Source of the DNA: Microvirga arsenatis
GTDB taxonomy: Bacteria > Pseudomonadota > Alphaproteobacteria > Rhizobiales > Beijerinckiaceae
Assembly (NCBI RefSeq): GCF_009910705.1
Contig: NZ_JAAAXJ010000006.1
Coordinates: 214,498 to 278,497 of the forward strand
Length of the DNA: 64,000 nucleotides
Direction: 5' to 3'
Part shown: positions 54,785 to 63,201 of the stretch, piece after piece
Position numbering within the stretch: position 1 is the first letter of the stretch
Layout: each line of letters begins with the position of its first letter
Notes under the pieces: model-generated
What the model was told of the DNA's origin: nothing
What the model saw: the letters and a program-made list of their open reading frames with translations, nothing else
Database searches by the model: none
Program-made: the position numbers and the translations under genes

Positions 54785-55322
54785 GGTGTTCTCCGTTCAA
54801 CCGGTTCAAGGCCGGCGGTTACTTACGACCAGTAACCTACAGATGGTAGGTGGGAACTCTTTTTCTTAACGTCAAGGTCTGTGCCGAGGTCTCCGAGCAC
54901 TCTTATTCGAGTATCAAGCGGACCATTCGAAAGTGCGAAGCAATGCCGGCGCTTGCCGCGAGCGCAGGGCGGCACGTCTTCAGCAAGCCGTAGCGCGACA
55001 AGGCGCTGCGCCCCGACTTCTCTGAACTGTCAGATCATCTTTTGGTGAGGCGTTCCCCTACGGTGGCGAATAAACCCTGCAGGCCATGACGCTGAAGCCT
55101 CCCAGGCGCCGAACGAGGTGGGGGAGGGAAGGCTAGGGGGCCAGCGATGCCGGAGCCTTCCATATCGAATGCAAGTTCTGTTGAGAGGAGTGCCTATTAT
55201 ACCTGTGTGATGCGATTGCCGTCATAGGCGACCCCAGATATACAACCAAAAGTAACTTGCCGGCAGTAAGTATCGGCCGGGCGGCTGCGTTAATCACGCG
55301 GCCATTGTTAACGAGGTGGTGT
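54785..55322. promoter_or_regulatory. 538-bp intergenic region with two related palindromes
   Basis: No gene recognised. It holds two sites of the same layout: TTACT-TACGACC-AGTAA at 54819-54835 (extending to GGTTACT...AGTAACC, a perfect 7-bp inverted repeat) and TAACT-TGCCGGC-AGTAA at 55253-55269. One lies near the small exported gene and one near the TetR gene, so both may be operators of that TetR. The middle of the region shows nothing I can name. Confidence 0.5.
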
Positions 55323-55922
55323 ATGGCAGCGGCGGGAAAACCCGGCTCGAAACGTCGGCTGTCTAAGGCCGACCGGTGCGAACAGATGATCGAGACGGCT
55401 CTGGAAATCATCCGTGAGAATGGGGCTGATGCATTGACCCTCGGCTATCTGGCCGAACGAGCCGGTGTCAGTAAGCCGATCGCCTACGAGCACTTTGGGA
55501 CGCGGTCTGGCCTTCTGATCGCGCTTTACCGGCGGATTGATGAAAAGCAGGTCAGAGCACTTCTTGGTTGCCTGGCGACTGCCCAGCACGAGCTGGATGA
55601 AGTTGCACGCCTCATCGCGCGAGCATACATGACGTGTCACTCGGCTTCGGGACCTGAAGGGCATGCTATCTCGGCCGCCCTGATGGGCGACCCTCAGATG
55701 GAGGCCGTTCAGCAAGACCTCCGGGATGGCTGTGTCCGAATAATCGCGGACGCCCTAGCGCGCTTCTCAAAGCTCTCCCGCGACACACTTGAACAGCGAT
55801 GTGTCGGAATTGTCGGAGCTGCCGAAGCGCTGTCGCGTGATATGACCCGGGGACGGTTGGACAAGGTCGAAGCGATCGAAAATCTCACAGCACTAATAGT
55901 AAGCGGCATTGATCCACGCTGA
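55323..55922 (+). CDS. TetR-family transcriptional regulator
   Basis: A 199-residue regulator. The helix-turn-helix covers about 18-62 (MIETALEIIRENGADALTLGYLAERAGVSKPIAYEHFGTRSGLL); the rest is an all-helical ligand domain. The ATG at 55323 has GAGG upstream, and the frame is open to 55257. The partly palindromic site at 55253-55269 is about 54 bp upstream and suits autorepression. No enzyme gene follows directly; the small exported gene at 54536 is a possible target. Confidence 0.9.
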   Translation: MAAAGKPGSKRRLSKADRCEQMIETALEIIRENGADALTLGYLAERAGVSKPIAYEHFGTRSGLLIALYRRIDEKQVRALLGCLATAQHELDEVARLIARAYMTCHSASGPEGHAISAALMGDPQMEAVQQDLRDGCVRIIADALARFSKLSRDTLEQRCVGIVGAAEALSRDMTRGRLDKVEAIENLTALIVSGIDPR

Positions 55923-56353
55923 TTGGGTTACCTGCTGCGGAACGCATGGGTGCGACGGGATCTTTGGTTGCGTTGCAAATTTCGAGAAGAGGCAAGCAAA
56001 GACGGACCGACGACCATGCGTTAGGCAGCGAGTGGATCGACTTGATCGGCAAGTGAAGGTTGCAGATTGCAAGCATACTTCGCCTGTCCCTTTCGCAGTA
56101 TGAAGATCATCTCGATGCTGCTCCTACGACAGCACGCAGGCTGCTGACAGTCTGAAACCCAAGCATCGCCTAAACCGCCCATTTGTCGCCCGATGTCCTG
56201 CTCAATGCGATTGTTGAGCTAGGCTCTTTAACCGATGCGAATGAGTTTCGGCCAGTGACTCGATCGGTCTTGAGGACGATCTGCCGTATCGCAGTGCCAA
56301 CCGGAGCCAGCAAGGAAGCAATTTATAGGATAGCAGATGCTGGTTCGATGCTC
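55923..56353. other. 431-bp intergenic stretch
   Basis: No supported gene. A 61-residue frame at 56183-56368 (plus strand) starts with a non-ATG codon and has no known domain; it runs tail to tail into the next gene. I would not call it. Confidence 0.3.
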
Positions 56354-56692
56354 CTAAGTTCTTTCTGAGCCAGTCGCAGCGGTAGTGCCAGCATTTGTTT
56401 TCTTCCGAACCCGCTTCACGACCACAGCAACTGGGATCTCGTCATTCGACTTCTGTTCTCTGTCGGATTTCGCCTGTTTCGCGCGATTCTTGCTATTCTC
56501 CTTGAAGGATGTCTCGTCTGTCCGGAGGTGTGCAAGGCCCTTTTGCACCGCCTTTAGCAGGGAAACGACATGAGGTTGCACCTCGCCGAATGCGATAAGT
56601 TTCGTCAGCGTTCGCTCTAACTTCTCGCCACGACGGATCGCTTTCGCAACGAGGATGAGTTCATCACCAACGATCTTCGACTTCTTGGTCAT
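56354..56692 (-). CDS. hypothetical protein
   Basis: A 112-residue protein with a helical N-terminal half (KSKIVGDELILVAKAIRRGEKLE...LLKAVQKGLAHL) and a basic, disordered C-terminal tail rich in Lys, Arg and Thr. I do not recognise a family. The regular helical periodicity and an ATG start favour a real gene. No neighbours hint at a role. Confidence 0.5.
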   Translation of the reverse strand: MTKKSKIVGDELILVAKAIRRGEKLERTLTKLIAFGEVQPHVVSLLKAVQKGLAHLRTDETSFKENSKNRAKQAKSDREQKSNDEIPVAVVVKRVRKKTNAGTTAATGSERT

Positions 56693-57121
56693 AGTGCACC
56701 TTCATTGTGTCAAGGCTGGCTTCATTAGCAGCCTCATGACCTCAGAAACAGTGAAGTTTATATGACAGTTTGGCGACAGCCATCAGCTGCTAGCGATACC
56801 GTCCGCGATCCTGCTCATCGAGTCTATCTGTCGAGCGCTTCAGAGCGTCGGTAAACTTATCAGCCTGCTCGTGCTCCTTGACCGCGTTGGCTGTCCGGAA
56901 GGACGGCTTGAGCTGAATCCTCGTTCGGGAGCGGCTTGCCCTGGCAGGGGGCAGTGAGGACAAGGAGGAATGGCGGCATGCATAGTTCGCCAGGAACGGC
57001 AGACGAGCCACGGCCTGTCCATCGTATACCGGGGTTTATCTAGGACCCGATCGCCATACCGCCTAACCAAGGCTTGGTTTCGCTGCTTGGCCTGAAATTA
57101 TATTCTTAGTTCGTAATCTAC
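56693..57121. other. 429-bp intergenic stretch with a possible small ORF
   Basis: A minus-strand frame at 56790-57011 would encode 73 residues. Only its C-terminal 35 residues (VKEHEQADKFTDALKRSTDRLDEQDRGRYR) look protein-like, and no ribosome site is evident. It could be a decayed gene end. Nothing else is recognised. Confidence 0.3.
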
Positions 57122-57757
57122 TTACTCACCTTCGCCATAAGTCTTCAGAGCGCCAACGATTAGATCGGTCAGCCGGTCAAGATAAGCCCTGTCGGCGGGC
57201 AGGCGCGTCACGATCATGCGCCAGTAGATCATGCTCCCGAGGAGATCTGTCGCCAAGTCGAGGTCAACCTCGTTCGATAGTTCACCACGGCTCACGGCTC
57301 GACGAAGCACCTCCTCCGCCCGCGAACGCCGGTAGGACTGGAGCCGGCTACGGATAGCCTTGGCGAGTTCAGGCGTGCGCGGCATCTCGGCATGAAGATC
57401 GGGCAGAATGCGCGCGACTAAGGGGTGGCGCAGGACGCGCCGAAGTTGACGCAAGAGGAGCTCAATGTCACTGCGCAGGTCACCAGTGTCCGGCGCCACC
57501 GCCAGATCGCTCCCCACCCGCGTCAAAACATCAGAAACCAGGGCCAGCTTGGACGGCCAGCGACGGTAAATGGCGGCTTTGCCCACACCAGCCCGCTTGG
57601 CCACCGCTTCCACGCTGAGAGCCGCATAGCCTGTCCTTGCCCATTCCCGGAACAGGGCAGCCTCAATGGCTCGGGTAACGGATTCCTGCATCACGGCGGC
57701 ACCGCTCGGTTTGCGCACGGATGGTTCTCTCTTGACGTCGGAACGGTTGCGTTCCAT
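57122..57757 (-). CDS. TetR-family transcriptional regulator (TetR_C_16-like)
   Basis: A 211-residue regulator with helix-turn-helix (YAALSVEAVAKRAGVGKAAIYRRWPSKLALV) at about 40-75. The C-terminal helices (RADLHAE-like PDLHAEMPRTPELAKAIRSRL and LGSMIYWRMIVTRLP) fit the TetR_C_16 type. The ATG at 57757 follows AGGAGA. It is divergent from an NTF2-like plus NmrA-like gene pair. Two identical operators flank its start codon, one inside its own first codons. Confidence 0.92.
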   Translation of the reverse strand: MERNRSDVKREPSVRKPSGAAVMQESVTRAIEAALFREWARTGYAALSVEAVAKRAGVGKAAIYRRWPSKLALVSDVLTRVGSDLAVAPDTGDLRSDIELLLRQLRRVLRHPLVARILPDLHAEMPRTPELAKAIRSRLQSYRRSRAEEVLRRAVSRGELSNEVDLDLATDLLGSMIYWRMIVTRLPADRAYLDRLTDLIVGALKTYGEGE

Positions 57758-57795
57758 CCAAGTTTCTCCTATATGTGTCGGAACGACACCGTTCC
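57740..57795. promoter_or_regulatory. twin TetR operators, 40 bp apart
   Basis: GGAACG-GTTG-CGTTCC (57740-57755) and GGAACG-ACAC-CGTTCC (57780-57795) share flanks (TC before, ATCC after) and have centres 40 bp apart. The first covers the start of the TetR coding sequence, and the second sits midway between the two divergent starts. Binding to both would block the TetR gene and the NTF2-NmrA pair together. Confidence 0.82.
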
Positions 57796-57816
57796 ATCCG
57801 TGAGGAGTAAAGGTCA

Positions 57817-58284
57817 ATGTCTAAGACACATAAGCCTGCTGGTCTTTCGCGCTTTTCCGACATGTTGAAAGCGGCCCTTGGTCCTTTGGTGGATCAGGAG
57901 GCGTCCAGTTTCCTCGACATGATGGCACCGGACTGTGTTATGGAATTTCCCTATGCGCCGCCTGGCGGGGTTACCCGAGTCGAGGGCCGGGAGGCGCTGG
58001 CGGCTTACCTCAGCGGCTTCGACAACATCCTCACCATCGAGCGCATGACTGAGCCTACGGTGCACCGGACGGACAATCCTGAGGTCGTGATCCTCGAGTT
58101 CGGCTGCATCGGCCAAGGGGTGAAGACCGGCCGCCCCTACAACCAGCGCTACATTTCCGTGATCACCGTCCGAGGTGGGAAAATCATCCGGTATGTCGAC
58201 TACTGGAACCCGCTGATTGCCTTGGAGGCCATTGGTGGCTTGGATGCCCTGACAGCGGCTCTTGGCACAGGAGGGCGCTCATGA
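57817..58284 (+). CDS. NTF2-like (SnoaL-type) protein
   Basis: A 155-residue protein of the NTF2 fold: helix (RFSDMLKAALGPLVDQEASSFLDMMAPDCVMEFP), then strands with REALAAYLSGFDNI and YISVITVRGGKIIRYVDYWNPL, the cone-shaped pocket pattern seen in SnoaL/ketosteroid-isomerase relatives. GAGGAG precedes the ATG. It overlaps the NmrA gene by 4 bp, so the two are co-translated. It may be an isomerase, hydrolase or binding protein for a small hydrophobic compound. Confidence 0.88.
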   Translation: MSKTHKPAGLSRFSDMLKAALGPLVDQEASSFLDMMAPDCVMEFPYAPPGGVTRVEGREALAAYLSGFDNILTIERMTEPTVHRTDNPEVVILEFGCIGQGVKTGRPYNQRYISVITVRGGKIIRYVDYWNPLIALEAIGGLDALTAALGTGGRS

Positions 58285-59132
58285 GCAATCCATCCATCCT
58301 GTTAACCGGCGGGACCGGTAAGACCGGTCGACGCATCGCCGCTCAGCTGGCTGGCAAGGGCCTCAAGGCCCGAATTGCATCTCCTACGGGAGCGGGAACC
58401 GCCGGACACCAAGGAGTACGATTCGATTGGCTCAATGAGAGCACCCATGCCGCTGCGTTGGCCGGAATCTCGGCCGTCTACCTGTTGGCGCCTGCGGGCG
58501 TTGCCGAGCCTTTGCCGGCCATGCAGCCCTTTCTGGATCAGGCATTGAATGCTGGCGTGCACCGGTTCGTTCTGCTGAGCGCCTCCTCCCTGGAGGAGGA
58601 TGGTCCCATGATGGGCCAGGTGCATGCCTATCTGAAACGAAACGCGCCCGAATGGGCCGTGCTGCGGTCGACTTGGTTCATGCAGAACTTCTCAGAACAG
58701 CAGCATCTGCCGACGATCCGGGACGAAGGCAGGATTTATTCGGCCACTGGGGATGGGCGGGTGCCGTTCATCGATGCGGACGATATCGCTGCTGTCGCCG
58801 TGACAGCCCTGACCAGCGGCACGGCCTTCAACCGTGACATCGTTATCACCGGACCCCAGGCTCTCTCCTATGACGAAGCGGCTGCCATCATTGGGCAGAC
58901 CATCGGGCGCAGGATCGAGCACGTCCGGTTGAGCGAGGAGGAACTTGCCCAACGGCACCAGGCGCTTGGGTTGAATGAGGCCTATGCCAGGGCCCTTGCG
59001 GCCATGGACACTGCCATTGCTCATGGCGCTGAAGATCGAGTGACCAACGAGGTGCAAGTCGTCACAGGGCGGCCCCCCAGGGGTCTAGCAAGCTTCGCCC
59101 TCCAGGAACAGAAGGTTTGGAACCCCGCGTAG
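58281..59132 (+). CDS. NmrA-family NAD(P)-binding oxidoreductase
   Basis: A 283-residue atypical SDR. ILLTGGTGKTGRRIAAQL is the N-terminal Rossmann glycine motif. SAVYLLAPAG, FVLLSASS and PEWAVLRSTWFMQNF follow the NmrA/quinone oxidoreductase 2 pattern. The catalytic Tyr-Lys pair of classical SDRs is absent, as is usual in this group. It is a likely NADPH sensor or quinone reductase and the intact counterpart of the broken gene at 45974. It is controlled with the NTF2-like gene by the divergent TetR. Confidence 0.9.
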   Translation: MSNPSILLTGGTGKTGRRIAAQLAGKGLKARIASPTGAGTAGHQGVRFDWLNESTHAAALAGISAVYLLAPAGVAEPLPAMQPFLDQALNAGVHRFVLLSASSLEEDGPMMGQVHAYLKRNAPEWAVLRSTWFMQNFSEQQHLPTIRDEGRIYSATGDGRVPFIDADDIAAVAVTALTSGTAFNRDIVITGPQALSYDEAAAIIGQTIGRRIEHVRLSEEELAQRHQALGLNEAYARALAAMDTAIAHGAEDRVTNEVQVVTGRPPRGLASFALQEQKVWNPA

Positions 59133-59153
59133 GGAGGCCTCCTTACTCCCGTA

Positions 59154-60059
59154 TCAGGAACCACGACGTCCAATCCGTTCGGCCAGGAAGTCGACGAAGG
59201 CCCTGATGCGGGTGGCCAGGTGTTCATGCCCGACAAAAACCGCATGGATCAGCTCGATGTCCTCCGCGTTGAATGGCTCCAGAACTGGAACAAGGCGACC
59301 GGCGTCGATATCGGGCTGAACGTGAAACTGCCCCACCCGTGCAAGTCCGAGGCCCTCCAGACAGAGCCGGCGCACCGTCGGACCGTTGTTAGCTTGGACA
59401 TTGCCGAAGACCTCCTTCGTGTAGACCGTCCGGCTTTGAGGGTCTCGGAAGGGCCAAGCATTCACGCTGCGGAAGTTGAACGTCAGGCAGTTGTGCCGAT
59501 CAAGATCGTCAGGCACCTGAGGTGCGCCGTGTGCAGCGAGATAGTCAGGTGACGCAACGATGACTCGGCGGCTTTCAAGGATCTTGCGGGCTTTCAGGCT
59601 CGAGTCCCGTAGCGCGCCGGAGCGAATCGCCACATCGGCCCGCTCTTCTAGCAGATCGATCACCCCGTCGGTCAGCGACAGGTCGAGCTCGACCTGAGGG
59701 TATCGGCGCAGAAAATCCGGCACCAGCGGCACGAGATACCGTACGCCAAAGCCCACAGAGGCGCTGACCCGGAGCCTGCCGCGCGGCTCCGCCTGGGCTC
59801 CGCCGGCAACGATCCGTTCCGTCTCGTCGATCTCTGCCAGGATGCGCTGGGCCCGCTCCAGGTAGGTTTCGCCCTCAGGGGTGAGTTGAAGCGCCCGGGT
59901 CGAGCGGACGACCAAGCGGGTGCCAAGCCGCTGCTCGATGCGGGTGATGGCCTTACTCACGGCTGAGGGAGAAAGCCCCAGCTTGCGACCCGCAGCCGAG
60001 AAGCTGCCCAGTCCGGCAGCCTGAACGAAGACTTCCATTTCCCCAGCGCGATTGTCCAT
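59154..60059 (-). CDS. LysR-family transcriptional regulator
   Basis: A 301-residue LysR protein with AGEMEVFVQAAGLGSFSAAGRKLGLSPSAVSKAITRIEQRLG at the N-terminus and an effector domain from about 90. It is divergent from an MFS-AKR-VOC gene set. A clear LysR box lies 12 bp upstream of its start codon. Confidence 0.92.
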   Translation of the reverse strand: MDNRAGEMEVFVQAAGLGSFSAAGRKLGLSPSAVSKAITRIEQRLGTRLVVRSTRALQLTPEGETYLERAQRILAEIDETERIVAGGAQAEPRGRLRVSASVGFGVRYLVPLVPDFLRRYPQVELDLSLTDGVIDLLEERADVAIRSGALRDSSLKARKILESRRVIVASPDYLAAHGAPQVPDDLDRHNCLTFNFRSVNAWPFRDPQSRTVYTKEVFGNVQANNGPTVRRLCLEGLGLARVGQFHVQPDIDAGRLVPVLEPFNAEDIELIHAVFVGHEHLATRIRAFVDFLAERIGRRGS

Positions 60060-60070
60060 CGGCCGTCCAG

Positions 60071-60089
60071 TTTTGAATTTGGTTCAAAA
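60071..60089. promoter_or_regulatory. LysR-type box
   Basis: TTTTGAA-TTTGG-TTCAAAA is a perfect 7-bp inverted repeat with a 5-bp spacer. It overlaps the region of the LysR ribosome site and lies about 130 bp upstream of the MFS gene, suiting autorepression and divergent activation. Confidence 0.72.
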
Positions 60090-60220
60090 GCGTTTGTCCT
60101 TTGGTTTGGCTAATCAGCGATGTCAACCAAGCTCATATTCCGGCGTGAACAATCCAACCCTCGGACAGACAACTCGTCCGAATCTCACGACCGAAACTGT
60201 CAGTCGGAATAGGTGCTGCT

Positions 60221-61405
60221 ATGCCTTTTGCCCTGTTTGCCTTGACGATCGCGGCCTATGCGATCGGCACGACCGAGTTCGTCATTGTTGGCCTGCTGCC
60301 GACCGTGGCGCGCGATCTCGGCATCACGCTGCCGCTGGCAGGTCTGATCGTCAGCGTCTACGCCCTTGGCGTCACGTTCGGCGCGCCCATCATCACGGCC
60401 CTGACCGGGCATGTGTCACGCAAGCCTTTGCTGCTCGGACTCATGGCCCTGTTCGTGGTCGGCAACAGCGCCGCGGCGCTGAGCCCAAGCTACGAACTAC
60501 TGTTGGTCGCCCGGGTCCTCTCAGCCTTCGCACACGGTGTGTTCTTCTCCGTCGGCTCGACGATCGCGGCAGATCTTGTGCCGGAGAACCGCCGCGCCTC
60601 GGCCATCGCCATGATGTTCATGGGCTTGACGGTCGCGATCGTCACGGGCGTGCCTCTCGGCACCTTCATCGGCCAGACCTTTGGCTGGCGAGCAACGTTC
60701 TGGGCCGTGGCTGCTCTGGGGGTGGTGGCCTTTGCTGGGATCACATGGCTATTGCCGTCGAAGCTCTCCCGAGCTGAACCGGCCGGTCTGATGGAGCAGA
60801 TCCGGGTGCTCGGCAGCGGCCGCTTGCTCCTGGTCTTTGCCATGACGGCGCTGGGTTATGGCGGCACCTTCGTGACGTTCACCTACCTGGCCTCAATCCT
60901 TGAGCAGGTTACCGGCTTTGCACCCTCCAGCGTCAGCCTGATCCTCGTGCTGTACGGAGCGGCCATCGCCGCCGGCAATCTGGTTGGAGGGCGCGTCGCC
61001 GATAAAAACCCGGTCAGAGCGCTCATTGGCCTCTTCGCTCTCCAAGCTGCCGTTCTTTTCCTGTTCACCTTCACGGCCGTTTCGCCGGGTTGGACGCTGG
61101 TGACGCTCGCCGCCCTCGGCTTCCTGTCCTTTGCCAACGTTCCGGGGTTGCAGCTCTACGTGGTGGAGCTTGCCAAGCGCCACCGCCCCGGTGCCGTGGA
61201 CGTGGCCTCTGCTCTGAACATTGCCGCCTTCAATCTCGGCATCGCCTTTGGCGCCTGGGTGGGCGGTCTGGTGGTCGCATCGCCGCTCGGGCTCGGCGCA
61301 ACCCCCTGGGTGGGAGCTATCCTGGTAGCCGTCGCGCTCCTGCTGACAATGTGGAGCAGCACCCTCGACCGGCAGGGCGCAACCGCGGCCTGCCAGCTGG
61401 CCTGA
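60221..61405 (+). CDS. MFS transporter (AraJ/DHA1-type exporter)
   Basis: A 394-residue inner-membrane protein with twelve hydrophobic segments. The N-terminus (TIAAYAIGTTEFVIVGLLPTVARDLGI) and the loop RKPLLLGLMALF match the AraJ/YdhP-type drug/sugar exporters of the DHA1 family. It is followed by an aldo/keto reductase gene, a common arrangement in this group. It may export a toxic aldehyde or sugar product. Confidence 0.92.
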   Translation: MPFALFALTIAAYAIGTTEFVIVGLLPTVARDLGITLPLAGLIVSVYALGVTFGAPIITALTGHVSRKPLLLGLMALFVVGNSAAALSPSYELLLVARVLSAFAHGVFFSVGSTIAADLVPENRRASAIAMMFMGLTVAIVTGVPLGTFIGQTFGWRATFWAVAALGVVAFAGITWLLPSKLSRAEPAGLMEQIRVLGSGRLLLVFAMTALGYGGTFVTFTYLASILEQVTGFAPSSVSLILVLYGAAIAAGNLVGGRVADKNPVRALIGLFALQAAVLFLFTFTAVSPGWTLVTLAALGFLSFANVPGLQLYVVELAKRHRPGAVDVASALNIAAFNLGIAFGAWVGGLVVASPLGLGATPWVGAILVAVALLLTMWSSTLDRQGATAACQLA

Positions 61406-61515
61406 AGGTCCCGCTCACGCTCGGTGGCTGGTCAACGAGTTAAAGTCAGTTCTGCCGGTCTCGACCCCTCGCATCCTGCAGCCCCCGAATTCTGCACCCG
61501 AACTAGGAGAATAAA

Positions 61516-62349
61516 ATGCACACTCTCACCGCCAACGGCGCAGCCATACCTACTCTCGGCTTCGGCACCTTCCGCATGCCAGACGCCGATGTCCTGCGCA
61601 TGGTCCCCCATGTCCTGAAGCTCGGGCTCCGCCATATCGACACAGCGCAAATCTACGGCAATGAGGCGGCGGTCGGTGACGCGATTTTGGCCTCGGGCAT
61701 CACCCGGTCCGATGTCTTTTTGACCACGAAGGTCTGGGTCGACAACTATCGGCACGACGCATTCCTCCACTCGGTGGACGAGAGCCTGTCGAAGCTGCGA
61801 ACAGACTATATTGATCTGCTCCTGTTGCACTGGCCAAACAGCAGCGTGCCGCTGGCCGAGCAGATCGGCGCATTGAATGAGGTGCGGCGGGCCGGCAAGG
61901 TGCGCCATATCGGCGTCAGCAACTTCACAGTCGGTCTCATGCGCGAAGCGGTTCGGCTCAGCGATGCTCCCCTTGTGAGCAACCAGATTGAGTACCATCC
62001 CTATCTCGACCAGAAGGTCGTGATTGAGGCCGCTCGCAAGGCTGGCCTTGCCGTAACCGCCTATTACGCCATGGCCGACGGCAAGGTGTTCCAGGATGAA
62101 ACTCTGAAGGACATCGGTGCCTGCCACGGCAAAACAGTCGCGCAGGTGGTGCTGCGCTGGCTGGTGCAGCAGGACGGCATTGCCGCTTTGACAAAGACGG
62201 TCAGCGAGACGCGCGCAACAGAGAACCTGGCCATCTTCGACTTCGAGCTCTCGGCCGAGGACATGGCAGCGATCCATGCCCTGGCGAAGCTGACGGGCCG
62301 GATTGTCAGTCCGGCAGGTCTGGCGCCGAGTTGGGATGTCGCCGCCTGA
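61516..62349 (+). CDS. aldo/keto reductase (DkgB-like)
   Basis: A 277-residue NADPH-dependent reductase with the full catalytic tetrad: Asp42 and Tyr47 (HIDTAQIYGNE), Lys72 (TTKVW) and His105 (LLLHWPNS). GVSNFTVGLM is the conserved loop. It resembles 2,5-diketo-D-gluconate/methylglyoxal reductase B. AGGAG precedes the ATG. It sits between the MFS exporter and a truncated VOC gene in a likely aldehyde-detoxification unit under the LysR regulator. Confidence 0.92.
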   Translation: MHTLTANGAAIPTLGFGTFRMPDADVLRMVPHVLKLGLRHIDTAQIYGNEAAVGDAILASGITRSDVFLTTKVWVDNYRHDAFLHSVDESLSKLRTDYIDLLLLHWPNSSVPLAEQIGALNEVRRAGKVRHIGVSNFTVGLMREAVRLSDAPLVSNQIEYHPYLDQKVVIEAARKAGLAVTAYYAMADGKVFQDETLKDIGACHGKTVAQVVLRWLVQQDGIAALTKTVSETRATENLAIFDFELSAEDMAAIHALAKLTGRIVSPAGLAPSWDVAA

Positions 62350-62408
62350 AGTCCCTTATCCCAACCTCATCCGAACTCAGTTCACCAACCCAACTGGGAG
62401 ATAAGCCG

Positions 62409-62756
62409 ATGACGCAAAAGGTCCCATCCAAACCGATTGGGCTCAGACGTGCTAGCCACGTGGGTATCCTCGTGTCTGACCTGGATGCATCCATACGCTT
62501 TTATGAGGCGCTGACCGGTACAAAGATCGCCAACAAGGATGCCAGCGGCGGGCCGCGGATGGCTTCGGTTCAGGGTCTTGACAAAGTGCTCATCCGCTAC
62601 GCCAACGTCCATCCCGACAACATCAACATCGATCTGTTGCAGTATGAGGAGACAGCTCCCAAGAAGGCGAGCTATGCCGGCAACGAGATCGGGGCCATGC
62701 ATCTGTGCTTCGAGGTCGATGATCTTGATGCCGAACCAATCCGCCTGCTCCCCTGA
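62409..62756 (+). pseudogene. truncated VOC (glyoxalase/bleomycin-resistance) family gene
   Basis: About 115 residues from the ATG at 62409. HVGILVSDLDASIRFYEALTG is the first beta-alpha module of a VOC protein. FEVDDLDA should begin the second half, but the frame then departs (EPIRLLP) and stops. The missing last 35 or so residues would hold a metal ligand. The lost part coincides with the start of a trypsin-like fragment on the other strand, so a deletion or rearrangement joined the two. Confidence 0.75.
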
Positions 62757-62989
62757 TAGAAGGCGACCACCGCCCCTACCGGATTTCCTCTAATGCAGTG
62801 CGCCGCTGTGAGCACGATATCCGGAGCAATGAGGGCTCCCGAGCAGCGGCCCAACCGAAACGAGCCGTCCGGCTGGGCGAGGGTGCCGACCGCGACAGTG
62901 GCACGGGCGAGCTGGTCGTTGGCCCGTGCGAGCGCGCCTCCTTCGATGGCATGAGCCTGGCCGACGGGCCAAGTCAGAGCGATGGCCAT
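62740..62989 (-). pseudogene. N-terminal fragment of a trypsin-like serine protease
   Basis: The minus-strand frame from 62989 has a short signal-like start (MAIALTWPVGQAHA), then RCSGALIAPDIVLTAAHCI, the trypsin family segment with the catalytic His of TAAHC. Past about 62745 it runs into sequence that belongs to the VOC gene on the opposite strand. The catalytic Asp and Ser regions are missing. It is a 5' fragment of a secreted protease gene. Confidence 0.7.
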
Positions 62990-63201
62990 GAATCACCCGA
63001 GCAGATGTTTGCCGATTCGGCGCTTCCCGCGGAAATGGAAGACCATCTCATGGTCACAACCACAGTCAGACCACTCGCTTCAAGGTCGGCGACTACGTCT
63101 GTAAGGGTGCGCTCCCGCCTCATGCGATCCTCAGGAGCCCAGAACACGGTCTGTTGTTTCAAAGCTTGGATCACGGCATCGGACATGCAGAGGAGGTCGG
63201 C

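Noticed and set aside
56183..56368. A 61-residue plus-strand frame
   Set aside because: Non-ATG start, no domain, and convergent overlap with a better gene.
56790..57011. A 73-residue minus-strand frame
   Set aside because: Only the C-terminal half looks like protein and no start signal is visible.
62974..63186. A 70-residue minus-strand frame
   Set aside because: The first 40 residues look protein-like, but there is no ribosome site, and it runs into the start of the protease fragment. Possibly a relic.
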